A DNA stretch of 38,353 nucleotides from Alphaproteobacteria bacterium (lineage in GTDB: Bacteria > Pseudomonadota > Alphaproteobacteria > GCA-2731375), in contig JAJFGG010000042.1 in the NCBI GenBank assembly GCA_021776235.1, positions 1-38,353 on the forward strand, read 5' to 3'. Shown here in pieces: positions 16,702-24,803 of the stretch. A program made the translations under genes and the position numbers. Each line of letters starts with the position of its first letter. The stretch's first letter is position 1. Under the pieces are notes generated by a model. It made no database searches. It saw only the letters and a program-made list of their open reading frames with translations, and had not been told where the DNA came from.

Positions 16702-17595
16702 TCAATGACCGCCTTCGACCTTCTTGCCCAACAGGCCTTGTGGCCGGGCGACCAGAACGACGGCCATGAGGACATAAATGAACACGGACTCCAACTCCGG
16801 TACGAACAGAATGCCAAAGGATTTCAATTCCCCATAAATCAGCGCCCCCAGCGCCGTCCCGGCCATGGAGCCAAGGCCGCCCAGCACCACGACCAGGAAA
16901 ATTTCGATGATGACGTCAAAATCCATGCCCGGATATAGCGCCCCCATGGGTGCGAGCACCGCGCCACCCAGACCGCCCAGAAAGGCGCCAATGGCAAAGA
17001 CGCCCGTATACAGCAGCCGTACATTGACGCCCAACGCGCCGATCATCTCGCGGTCCTGGGTCGCGGCGCGCACGGTGCGTCCCACCGCGGTGCGGTTGAG
17101 AAACAGGTATAGTCCGATCAGCGTCAGAAAACCGGCAGGCAGCAGCACGAATATCTGATAACTGGGAAACAGGCTGCCGGCGATCGTTACCGTGCCTTCA
17201 AAACCTTCCGGCCGCGCCACGGATTGGTTTTCGGCCCCCCAGATCAGTTTCACCAGATCACCAAATATCAAGACCAGGCCATAGGTCAGCAAAAGCTGAT
17301 AGAGGGGATCGGCTTTATAGATCGGTCGTAAAAAGATGATTTCCATGACGATGCCCAGAACCACCACCGCCAAGGGCGCAATGAACAGCGCCGGCCAAAA
17401 ATCACCGGCCGTAAAACCGACATAGGTAAAAACAAAAAAAGCGCCGTACATATAAAGCGAGCCATGCGCGAAGTTGAGAATTCCAAGCACGCCGAAGACC
17501 AAGGACAGGCCTGATGCCACCAGATAGATGCCGGCGGCGATAAACAATCCGTTGACCAGTTGGACAAAAAACACGTTCGTCATGAAATCGGCCAT
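16702..17595 (-). CDS. livH: Branched-chain amino acid-type ABC transporter permease LivH
   Basis: An inner-membrane permease of 297 residues with the typical LivH pattern of about eight hydrophobic segments. Conserved blocks are GLSLVFGVLGILNFAHGSLY (29-48), the RAATQDREMIGALGVNV coupling region and VVLGGLGSMAGTALGAL near the C-terminus. GGAG lies six to seven bases before the ATG at 17595. It follows the binding-protein gene after a 206-base spacer with a strong hairpin and precedes livM by about 30 bases. It forms the transport channel with LivM. Confidence 0.93.
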   Translation of the reverse strand: MADFMTNVFFVQLVNGLFIAAGIYLVASGLSLVFGVLGILNFAHGSLYMYGAFFVFTYVGFTAGDFWPALFIAPLAVVVLGIVMEIIFLRPIYKADPLYQLLLTYGLVLIFGDLVKLIWGAENQSVARPEGFEGTVTIAGSLFPSYQIFVLLPAGFLTLIGLYLFLNRTAVGRTVRAATQDREMIGALGVNVRLLYTGVFAIGAFLGGLGGAVLAPMGALYPGMDFDVIIEIFLVVVLGGLGSMAGTALGALIYGELKSFGILFVPELESVFIYVLMAVVLVARPQGLLGKKVEGGH

Positions 17596-17715
17596 ACTAG
17601 TCTCCGTAATTTGACGCCCCAGTCGAATGGGTCACGCTGTAGGGCAAATGCAAAGTTCTGATCGGCGTGGGAGGCAATGCTGGTTATCGTGAGCAACGAG
17701 AGGCTCTAAGGGTAT

Positions 17716-17748
17716 CCGGGGACCCGGCCGAACCAGACAGGGCCCCGG
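17716..17748 (-). other. Intercistronic hairpin between binding-protein gene and livH
   Basis: CCGGGG-A-CCC (17716-17725) pairs with GGGCCCCGG (17740-17748): nine GC pairs, one bulged base and a 14-base loop. It lies about 55 bases past the binding-protein stop and has no T-run on the minus strand. It is more likely an mRNA-stabilising or attenuating element than a full terminator, which would let the binding protein be made in excess of the permeases. Confidence 0.5.
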
Positions 17749-17801
17749 AACATTGCGCTGGCAAAGCCGCGCGACAGTAATTGATACCGCCGAACGAAGC
17801 C

Positions 17802-19049
17802 TTAGCTGCCTTTCTTGTTGTACATGGCCCGCGCCTTTTCGACTTCCATCTTGGTGCGCAACACGTCCATGCCTTCGGCCCGGGTAACGTCTTTCAGGCG
17901 TTTGAAAGGATACTTTGGATCCACATAGGTAAATCCGGCGTGGTAGGCAAACGTCGCCTGCCCGTCGATCTTCCGGATTTCCACGTCACCCAACAAGGTA
18001 TCGAATTTGGCGCCGCGCAAAGCCTTGCTCATGGACTTCGAGTCCGCCGCGCCGGCCGCATTCATCGCCTGCGCCATCATATAGGTGGAGACGTAACCGA
18101 TGACGTCACCGGACTTTGGCAGGTATCCGGCCCGTTTTTTGAATTCAGCGATGAACTTCTTGTTCTGGGCCATCTTCACCGGGTTGGTATCAAAGGCATA
18201 GAAATATGTCGCCATGATGCCATCCGGCATTTCCTTGCCCAGAGGCTTGAGGATATCCAGGTCGCCGGCGCCGGTGGATATGAACTGCAATTTGTCAAAC
18301 AAGCCATAGGCGTTGGCCTGCTTGATGAAAGCAATCAGGTCGCCGCCCCAGAGCGAGGAAAAGACTGCATCCGGCTTGGCGTTCAGCAAGGCGGTGATGT
18401 GTGCGGAATAGTCACGCTCGCCGAGCTTTGGCCACAGATCGCCCTTTTTGGAAACGTCGCCGCGTTTCGTCTGTAGAAATTCCCAGAAGTCGGCATTGAC
18501 GCGATGGCCGTATTCGTAATCCGGGCCGATGAAATAATAGCTTTTCCAAGGCCCCTTGGATGCGGCCAGGGCGGCGGTGCGGCCCATTACCGTCGTATTG
18601 GTATTGGTACGGACCACATAATCATGCCCCTGTTCGCCGGTCAGCGCCGCCGTCTGGGCGATGGTGTCCACGAACAGCACCTTCATCTCCTTGGCCACTT
18701 GTGAAACCGCCAGGGCGACGCCGCTGCTGATCACGCCCATGACGAAATCAACCTTGTCCCGGGTCACCAGGCGGCGGAATTCTTTCACTGCGATGCCGGG
18801 TTTCAATTTATTGTCGCGGACTACGAACTTGATCTTGCGTCCGCCCAGAACGCCGCCAGCGGCATTGATCTCTTCGGCAGCAATCTGGTGGCCAATAACG
18901 GTGCCCTTGGTATAAACCGCCGCCAGGCCGGAAAGGGCGTACAAAAGGCCGATCTTGACGGGTTGCTTTTTGGCTGCCATGGCCGGCGTGGCAATCAACG
19001 CCAACGCCATAGTTGGGATCAATAATTTTGAGAACATTCCTCTATTCAT
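17802..19049 (-). CDS. Branched-chain amino acid-type ABC transporter substrate-binding protein
   Basis: A periplasmic binding protein (Peripla_BP_6 / LivK-like) of 415 residues. A Sec signal peptide is clear: MNRGMFSK, a hydrophobic core, then ATPAMA with likely cleavage before Ala26. There is no lipobox cysteine. The mature protein starts with PVKIGLLYALSGLAAVY, and EEINAAGGVLGGRKIKFVVR (59-78) is diagnostic of the family. YDYGH-like YFIGPDYEYGHRV supports amide or short-chain acid binders rather than leucine, but the ligand cannot be assigned. GGAGGT lies just upstream of the ATG at 19049. It heads the importer cluster. Confidence 0.9.
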   Translation of the reverse strand: MNRGMFSKLLIPTMALALIATPAMAAKKQPVKIGLLYALSGLAAVYTKGTVIGHQIAAEEINAAGGVLGGRKIKFVVRDNKLKPGIAVKEFRRLVTRDKVDFVMGVISSGVALAVSQVAKEMKVLFVDTIAQTAALTGEQGHDYVVRTNTNTTVMGRTAALAASKGPWKSYYFIGPDYEYGHRVNADFWEFLQTKRGDVSKKGDLWPKLGERDYSAHITALLNAKPDAVFSSLWGGDLIAFIKQANAYGLFDKLQFISTGAGDLDILKPLGKEMPDGIMATYFYAFDTNPVKMAQNKKFIAEFKKRAGYLPKSGDVIGYVSTYMMAQAMNAAGAADSKSMSKALRGAKFDTLLGDVEIRKIDGQATFAYHAGFTYVDPKYPFKRLKDVTRAEGMDVLRTKMEVEKARAMYNKKGS

Positions 19050-19286
19050 AGCTACCTCCCCTGAGCGCCTATATGCTTGATACGATTATGTTCCTTCTTA
19101 TTCCCACATATTTTCCATAACCGCGCACAAACCGTAGACGTTAACCCGCACCTAGACAATAGCTAAAATTGACATAACCAGTCCGCATGCCGTGTGCTTT
19201 TGAGAAACGTGCGAGTACGAAGGGTCGCTGACGGCGGCGGGGCGGACGGAAGCTCAGATGGAAAATCCAGCGCGGGACCGGTGATT

Positions 19287-20114
19287 TTAGCTGTCGTCGG
19301 CCATTTCGCGTTCCGCCCGTTTCTTTTCCACCATGCGGGCGCCAAGAATGGAAATCTCGTAGAGCAGGAGAATGGGAACGCCCAGGCCAATCTGGCTGAT
19401 CACATCCGGGGGGGTCAATATGGCGGCCGCGGCAAAGGTGATGATAACGGCGTATTTACGTTTTTGCGCCAGTCCCTTGGCGGTCACCAGACCGGCCCGG
19501 GCCATGAGCATCAGGATCACGGGAAGCTGGAAGGACAGGCCGAAGGCAAAGATCAATTTCATCACCAGGGACAGATACTCGTTGACCTTGGGCTCCATCT
19601 GAATTGCCAGCATGCCGGCCCCGCCAGTCGTTTCAAAACTGAGGAAGAACTGCCAGGCCAGAGGAAATATCAGGTAATAGACCAGGGAAGCACCCAACAG
19701 GAACAGCACCGGTGTCGCCAGTAAAAAGGGTAGGAATGCGCGGCGTTCCTGTTTGTACAGGCCCGGCGCGACAAAGGCCCAGATCTGTCCGGCAACGATC
19801 GGAAAGGTCAGACAGACGGAGCCGAAAAAGGCCACTTTCAGATAAGTGAAGAAGGCCTCGTGCAGGCCTGTATAGATCAGACGCCGGCCCTCCTGGCCCT
19901 CCATCACGTCCGCCAGGGGCTGTACCAGGAAGGCATAGATTTGTTCCGCCACCAGATAGCAAAGGACAAAGCCGATCACCAAGGCGCCGATGGACCAGAG
20001 CAGGCGGTTGCGCAGCTCTACCAGATGCTCGATCAGGGGCATCTTTTCGGCTTCAACTTCGTCTTCGATTTCGGCCTCGAATTCCGGGTCGTCCGTGATT
20101 TCTTCCTGTGACAC
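19287..20114 (-). CDS. tatC: Sec-independent protein translocase TatC
   Basis: The six-helix inner-membrane receptor of the twin-arginine export system, 275 residues. MPLIEHLVELRNRLLWS (25-41) is the canonical TatC start. The conserved periplasmic and loop blocks FPIVAGQIWAFVAPGLYKQER and LSFQLPVILMLMARAGLV follow. The GTG at 20114, two bases after the tatB stop, gives an acidic 24-residue leader before the conserved region. An internal ATG at 20042 would start exactly at MPLIEHL. Both are possible; coupling to tatB favours the GTG. TatC recognises folded, cofactor-bearing precursors together with TatB. Confidence 0.93.
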   Translation of the reverse strand: MSQEEITDDPEFEAEIEDEVEAEKMPLIEHLVELRNRLLWSIGALVIGFVLCYLVAEQIYAFLVQPLADVMEGQEGRRLIYTGLHEAFFTYLKVAFFGSVCLTFPIVAGQIWAFVAPGLYKQERRAFLPFLLATPVLFLLGASLVYYLIFPLAWQFFLSFETTGGAGMLAIQMEPKVNEYLSLVMKLIFAFGLSFQLPVILMLMARAGLVTAKGLAQKRKYAVIITFAAAAILTPPDVISQIGLGVPILLLYEISILGARMVEKKRAEREMADDS

Positions 20115-20116
20115 GG

Positions 20117-20566
20117 CTAGGCGTCCGGAACTTTGGCTGGCGGGCTGCTTGTGGCCTCGTCATCGCCAGTAATGTCCGGCCTCTGCGCCGCGGCTTCCGC
20201 CATCGCCGCATCGTCGTCGTCATCAGGCGGCCATTTCATCGGCGTCGGCGGCGGCGTGGGATAGTCGCCCGACTGCGCACCGGACTCGCTTTGCCCGTCT
20301 GTCGGCAAGGCGCCGCTATCGATTGCCGGATTCAGATAGCCCTCTGGGCTAAAATCATCAATGCTGTTGGAAGCCTTGCGCAATTCGTCCAATTCGGATT
20401 CGGAAATCATGTCGTTGACGCTGTTCTGCAGATCGCGGGTCATGGCGCGTGCCTTGCCGATCCATTGCCCGATCGTACGCAAAGTGCGCGGCAGATCCTT
20501 AGGCCCGATCACGACGATCGCCACGACGGCGATCATCAACATTTCGCTCCAACCTATGTCCAGCAT
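20117..20566 (-). CDS. tatB: Sec-independent protein translocase TatB
   Basis: A 149-residue TatB. It has one N-terminal membrane segment (about 5-21) in MLDIGWSEMLMIAVVAIVVI, then the GPKDLPRTLRTIGQW amphipathic helix that separates TatB from TatA. The C-terminal half is acidic and proline-rich with a DDDDD run, as is common in alphaproteobacterial TatB. GAGGGG lies about 11 bases before the ATG. It sits between tatA and tatC in the usual order and forms the receptor complex with TatC. Confidence 0.93.
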   Translation of the reverse strand: MLDIGWSEMLMIAVVAIVVIGPKDLPRTLRTIGQWIGKARAMTRDLQNSVNDMISESELDELRKASNSIDDFSPEGYLNPAIDSGALPTDGQSESGAQSGDYPTPPPTPMKWPPDDDDDAAMAEAAAQRPDITGDDEATSSPPAKVPDA

Positions 20567-20631
20567 GGCGCCAGATCCCCTCGGGCCGTAGCAAGCCTCA
20601 AACTTCAGCCTGCGGCGCGGTGAAGGGAACC

Positions 20632-20862
20632 CTAACTTTTTGCGGCCTCGTCCTTGGTGGCGCTGGCCTGTACCGGTTTGGCATCATCGCCGTCAAGGGT
20701 CTCATGCGAGGTGGACGCCACTTTGTCGTCCTCTGCCATACCGGATTTGAAGCTTTTGATGCCCTTGGCCAAGTCGCCCATCAGGGAAGAAAGTTTGCCC
20801 CGACCGAACAGCAATACAACCAGCAAGACAACGATCGCAATTTGCCAAAAACTCAAACCCAT
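20632..20862 (-). CDS. tatA: Sec-independent protein translocase TatA
   Basis: A 76-residue TatA, the pore-forming subunit. A short membrane segment, [17 protein letters not shown] (4-20), is followed by [20 protein letters not shown], the TatA amphipathic helix with the conserved FGxGK hinge. The tail is charged and low in complexity, as usual. GGAG lies nine bases before the ATG. It is 65 bases upstream of tatB and 156 bases downstream of scpB. Confidence 0.93.
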   Translation of the reverse strand: MGLSFWQIAIVVLLVVLLFGRGKLSSLMGDLAKGIKSFKSGMAEDDKVASTSHETLDGDDAKPVQASATKDEAAKS

Positions 20863-20969
20863 GGGTAAAACTCCGTGTTCCGGGGCGCACCGTCACGCCC
20901 GCCAAATCTGCGGCAATATGGCAGAAGGACCGCCATGAAGCAATGTAACCGACATATGGGCCTTGCCGC

Positions 20970-20990
20970 CGATTTCGTCGAGCGAAATCG
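20970..20990 (-). other. Intercistronic hairpin between scpB and tatA
   Basis: CGATTTCG (20970-20977) and CGAAATCG (20983-20990) form a perfect 8-bp stem with a five-base loop in the 156-base gap between scpB and tatA. No T-run follows on the minus strand. It may mark an mRNA processing point or attenuator that lets tat genes be expressed differently from scpAB. I see no convincing gene in this gap. Confidence 0.35.
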
Positions 20991-21018
20991 TACTGTCAGT
21001 GCCGGTCCCTGGCTGACG

Positions 21019-21753
21019 TCAACCTTGGATATCGATGATTTCAGCTGATTGCGCGCGTATCTCCGTGTCGCCTGCCGGCGGAACCTCGGGCAGGATGGGC
21101 GTGCTGCCGTCATCGCCGTCTTCCAGGGGGTCTTCCGGTTCCCGATGGGACAGTGGCAAAAGATCAGTGCGCGCCTGCCCTTCCAACAATCCCGATGCCT
21201 TCAATTCGTCCAGTCCGGGCAGGTCCTTGATGCTCTGAAAGCCGAAATGTTCCAGAAAACCATCGGTGGTGCCGTAGGTTACTGGCCGCCCCGGCGTTCG
21301 CCTGCGGCCGCGAATGCGCACCCAGCCCAGTTCCATCAATAAATCCAAAGTGCCTTTGGAGAGGCTGACCCCCCGCACCTCTTCGATCTCGGCCCGCGTG
21401 ACCGGCTGATGATAGGACGTGATGGCCAGGGTTTCCAGCGCCGCACGGGATAGTTTGCGGTGCTGCTGACGGTGCTCCTGCAACAGGAAATGCAGATCGG
21501 GCGCCGTCCGCATGGCCCATTTTCCAGCGACCTGCACCAGGTTGACGCCTCGATTGGCATAGGCGGATGCCAACTGGCTCAGCAGGCCGGGGATATCGGC
21601 GTCATCCGGCAGGCGCGCTGCCATACTGGCTACATCCAACGGCTCCGTTGCTGCGAATAACAATGCCTCGACCATGCGTTGATAGCCCGCCTCTTGTTCA
21701 GTGGCTGGCGCCGTGGGGGATGTATTCTCAGTGGGCGCGATGTCCGCGGTCAT
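21019..21753 (-). CDS. scpB: Segregation and condensation protein B (ScpB)
   Basis: The winged-helix kleisin-associated subunit of the bacterial SMC condensin, 244 residues. MVEALLFAATEPLDVASMAARLP (29-51) and LSRAALETLAITSYHQPVTRAEIEEVRGVS are the diagnostic ScpB blocks; the second ends in the RGRRRTPGRPVTYGTTDGFLEHFG segment. The C-terminal tail is acidic and less conserved. The start overlaps the scpA stop as ATGA, so the two subunits are translationally coupled. ScpB dimers bind ScpA and stabilise the SMC complex during chromosome compaction. Confidence 0.93.
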   Translation of the reverse strand: MTADIAPTENTSPTAPATEQEAGYQRMVEALLFAATEPLDVASMAARLPDDADIPGLLSQLASAYANRGVNLVQVAGKWAMRTAPDLHFLLQEHRQQHRKLSRAALETLAITSYHQPVTRAEIEEVRGVSLSKGTLDLLMELGWVRIRGRRRTPGRPVTYGTTDGFLEHFGFQSIKDLPGLDELKASGLLEGQARTDLLPLSHREPEDPLEDGDDGSTPILPEVPPAGDTEIRAQSAEIIDIQG

Positions 21754-22595
21754 GAGCCTTTGGCCTCCTTGACATAAATGGGTCCGAAAGTCTGACCTTG
21801 GCGCAGGTTAAGGCGCCCTTGTTTCGCCAGTTCCAACGACGCGGTAAAGGTCGACGCCAAGGCGGAGCGCAATTCCATACCGGCCTTCAACTCGGTCGGC
21901 AGAAAGGCCTCCAAACTGGCCCAATCAGGCATTTTGCCCAGAAACATTGATAGTCGGCGCAGCGCCTCCTCCACTGACAAAATGGCCGGGGGGCGTGGCG
22001 TGATCGACATCACCTCCGATCGGTCGACCTGGCCCACATAGGCCATCAACAGATCATAAAGGCTGCAGTCATAGAGGGATTTTCGGATCACCGTCACCCC
22101 CTCCGGGGCGCCGCGGGAAAAGATGTCTACGCCCAGGCGTTGCCGCTGCATTAAGGTTTCGGCCGCTTCCCGCATGGCTTCCAGGCGTTGCAATTGATGT
22201 TGCAGGCGGGCGGCCAGTTCTTCGCCGGTGGGCTCGTCATCGCCGGGCTGGGCCGGCAACAATAAGCGGGATTTCAGATAAGCCAGCCAGGCTGCCATGA
22301 CCAGATAGTCCGCTGCCACCTCCAGGCGCAGGCGCCGGGCCTCGGCGACGAAGACCAGATACTGCTCCGCCAGATCCAGAATAGAAATATGGGTCAGATC
22401 AAGCTTCTGTTGCCGCGACAAGGTCAAAAGAACATCCAATGGTCCTTCATAGCCATCCAAGGTGACCTGGAAGCCCTCGACCCGCCCCGCGGCCAGCACC
22501 GCGTTCGGCGGCGGCCCTTCAAAGGGCTCGCCGGAGGCTGCTGTGGCGGCATCCGTCGAATTTACTACGGTGCCTGGTTTGCGGCGTTCGCTCAT
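21750..22595 (-). CDS. scpA: Segregation and condensation protein A (ScpA)
   Basis: The kleisin subunit of SMC condensin, 281 residues. FQVTLDGYEGPLDVLLTLSRQQKLDLTHISI is the N-terminal SMC-binding region, and ADYLVMAAWLAYLKSRLLLP is the conserved second helix block. The C-terminal winged helix follows near FTASLELAKQGRLNLRQGQTFGPIYV. I use the ATG at 22595 (MSERRKPG); an in-frame TTG at 22643 would add 16 residues without family support. GGATAGGG lies about 12 bases upstream. It overlaps scpB and follows nagZ by about 90 bases. Confidence 0.92.
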   Translation of the reverse strand: MSERRKPGTVVNSTDAATAASGEPFEGPPPNAVLAAGRVEGFQVTLDGYEGPLDVLLTLSRQQKLDLTHISILDLAEQYLVFVAEARRLRLEVAADYLVMAAWLAYLKSRLLLPAQPGDDEPTGEELAARLQHQLQRLEAMREAAETLMQRQRLGVDIFSRGAPEGVTVIRKSLYDCSLYDLLMAYVGQVDRSEVMSITPRPPAILSVEEALRRLSMFLGKMPDWASLEAFLPTELKAGMELRSALASTFTASLELAKQGRLNLRQGQTFGPIYVKEAKGS

Positions 22596-22686
22596 AGCAC
22601 GATTATACCCTATCCATACGGTCGACCAAGCTGATTTACGCAATATCTTGTGGCTGTCCTTAACCGTATCGCAAAATAGGCGTGGC

Positions 22687-23709
22687 TCACAAAAATTTCA
22701 GCAGATCATTCAATCGGTCCAGCAGCTCATCATATCTGACCGGTTGGGGTGCCCGCCGCCAGGCCAGAGCACGTTGCCAGCGGTCCTGGGCTGGCGCGGA
22801 AAGGGCTGGGCAGGCATCGGCCACGGCCTGCATTTCAACCCTGTTGCCGTTGCAATGCAGGGCCACGTCACAACCCGCCGCCAGGGCGTTGGCCGCCCGC
22901 TGCCCCAGGTTTCCGCCCAAAGCCTGCATGGACAGATCATCTGTGAACAAGAGGCCATCAAAGCCAATTTCACCCCGGATTACCTCGTCGATAACGATTT
23001 TGGACATCGTTGCCGGAAAATCAGGATCGAGGGCGGGAAAAAGCAGATGGGCGGTCATTCCCATGGGTAGATCGGCCAGGGCCGCGAAAGGTCGAAAATC
23101 CCGCTCAACTAACTCATGCCGGCTGGCCGAGACGACGGGCATCTCCAGGTGGCTGTCGACTTGGGTACGGCCATGGCCGGGCATATGTTTGATCACCGGC
23201 AAAATACCGCCGTCGCGCAAACCATCCGCTTGGGCACGGCCCAGGCTCGCCACCAAATTCGGATCAGCGGAAAAGGCGCGGTCGCCGATGACCTGGTGCC
23301 CAGTCGGGTCATGCACGTCGAGGCAGGGCACGCAGTTAACGTCAACACCCAAAGACGCCAATTCCAGAGCCATCAAGCGGGCATTCAGGTTCACCGCTTC
23401 CAATGCCAAGCTTGCTTCATTCAAGGCTAAACGGCCAAAAAATGCCGCCGGGGGTATCTTGCGCCATTGCGGCGGCGGCAATCGTTGTACACGCCCGCCC
23501 TCGTGATCCATCAGCACCGGCGCCGCGGGCCGGTCGACGGCGGCCCGCAAATCGGTCGTCAGTTTGCGGATTTGTTCCGGATTGTCGCAATTCCGGGCAA
23601 ACAGGATAAAACCCAGAGGATTGGTGGCGCGAAAAAACGCCGCTTCATCAGGCTGCAGCTCCGGCCCCGCGCAACCGAATACGACCGCCCGGGGGGTGGC
23701 CGATGTCAT
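22687..23709 (-). CDS. nagZ: Beta-N-acetylhexosaminidase NagZ
   Basis: A cytoplasmic family-3 glycoside hydrolase, 340 residues, which removes N-acetylglucosamine from anhydro-muropeptides during cell-wall recycling. The signature KHMPGHG (174-180) carries the catalytic histidine loop, and TDDLSM (256-261) holds the nucleophile Asp257. DHEGGRVQRL (68-77) binds the sugar. No signal peptide is visible, as expected. The ATG at 23709 lies 12 bases after the SPOR-protein stop. Confidence 0.93.
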   Translation of the reverse strand: MTSATPRAVVFGCAGPELQPDEAAFFRATNPLGFILFARNCDNPEQIRKLTTDLRAAVDRPAAPVLMDHEGGRVQRLPPPQWRKIPPAAFFGRLALNEASLALEAVNLNARLMALELASLGVDVNCVPCLDVHDPTGHQVIGDRAFSADPNLVASLGRAQADGLRDGGILPVIKHMPGHGRTQVDSHLEMPVVSASRHELVERDFRPFAALADLPMGMTAHLLFPALDPDFPATMSKIVIDEVIRGEIGFDGLLFTDDLSMQALGGNLGQRAANALAAGCDVALHCNGNRVEMQAVADACPALSAPAQDRWQRALAWRRAPQPVRYDELLDRLNDLLKFL

Positions 23710-23721
23710 GATTTCGCCGCC

Positions 23722-24765
23722 TCATTGCGGCGGGACAATGAAGCAGTCCTGCCGTTTTGCCTTCAATTTTACGCAGGCCGATCTTGCCTTGGCCGCGGTT
23801 TCAAAAAATCCTGCCTGAACCCGATAATAAATGCCGCGTTTGCCCAGTTCCACGCGCGCCGTGTGGCCAGATAGACCGCCCAAAATGTCTGCATGGGTTT
23901 TCTGAAGACGGCGCCAGGCCGCATCCGCAAGTTTGGCCTTGCGGTAGGCCACCATTTGAATGCGATAACCGGATTTCACTGTTTTTACCGCCGCCGATTT
24001 AGTAACCGGTGTCGCGCTCTCGGGAGCTTTTGTTGGGGTGGCGACTGATACTTTTGCCTTGGTAGCCGGCGGCGCCTTTGCTTGAGCGGTTGGCGTTGGC
24101 GAGGATTTTTCGCTGACCGTGGCCTTTATTTCACTGACCGTGGCCTTTGGCCCGCTGTCGGTGGACTTGGGCGCGACCCTAGCGGCAGGCAGTAGACTCT
24201 CCACCTTGGAGGTCTTGGCGGCCTCCGCTTTTGCGGGGATTGCCGGCGGCGCGGCATGTGTCCGCGCAGTGGCGGGGCTGGGCGTCGTTTCCGCCGCCTT
24301 TTCTGCCATTGGTTCAGTTGCCGCCATCGCCTTCGCCGTTGCTGGATTGACCGGATTGGCTGGGGCATCAGCCGGTAAGTCAGTGATTGCAGGCGCCTCC
24401 GGAGCGGAGGCCTTGGCCATGGGCTCCTCAGGTTCCGGCGCCAGTTTTTCCACCATGGGGGCTTGAGGTTTTGGCGTAATACGCTCAAACACCAGCTTAT
24501 CCTGGTTGGGAATTTTCAGGCCGCCGGGATCGTCAGGCTTTTCCTTAACCGCTCCCGGCTCCGCCTTGACCAATGGCACTTCCGCCGTTGCCCCTGGCTG
24601 CATATCCGAACGTTGCAGCGCATACCAGGCCGCCGCGGCGAAAACCACGGACATTCCTAGTGCGGCGGCAATGCCGACCAAACGGCCCCATTGGCGCGGC
24701 TCGCCGCGTTCCGGATTGCCGTCATCCTGTTCCGGCCAATCACCTTCTGGTTCAACAGCGGACAT
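23722..24765 (-). CDS. SPOR domain-containing membrane protein
   Basis: A bitopic inner-membrane protein of 347 residues. An acidic N-terminus (about 1-27) is followed by one membrane helix (about 29-50). A long, low-complexity Ala/Pro/Lys-rich linker (about 55-260) precedes the C-terminal SPOR domain (about 265-347: GYRIQMVAYRKAKLADAAWR, then RGIYYRVQAGFFETAAKA). SPOR domains bind glycan strands lacking stem peptides at division sites, so a role in septal wall metabolism is likely. I chose the ATG at 24765, preceded by GAGGGAAGGG, over the GTG at 24804 that overlaps the argS stop. This protein between argS and nagZ is a common alphaproteobacterial arrangement. Confidence 0.88.
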   Translation of the reverse strand: MSAVEPEGDWPEQDDGNPERGEPRQWGRLVGIAAALGMSVVFAAAAWYALQRSDMQPGATAEVPLVKAEPGAVKEKPDDPGGLKIPNQDKLVFERITPKPQAPMVEKLAPEPEEPMAKASAPEAPAITDLPADAPANPVNPATAKAMAATEPMAEKAAETTPSPATARTHAAPPAIPAKAEAAKTSKVESLLPAARVAPKSTDSGPKATVSEIKATVSEKSSPTPTAQAKAPPATKAKVSVATPTKAPESATPVTKSAAVKTVKSGYRIQMVAYRKAKLADAAWRRLQKTHADILGGLSGHTARVELGKRGIYYRVQAGFFETAAKARSACVKLKAKRQDCFIVPPQ

Positions 24766-24803
24766 CAATCCCTTCCCTCGGCAATCGTATTGCCTGTCGT
24801 TCA

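Noticed and set aside
19050-19286. TTGACA at about 19168 as a promoter
   Set aside because: No acceptable -10 box follows at 16-18 bases, and the downstream plus strand encodes nothing convincing.
20863-21018. Possible gene in the scpB-tatA gap
   Set aside because: The open frame there is arginine- and cysteine-rich with no start signal and runs into scpB; only a hairpin stands out.
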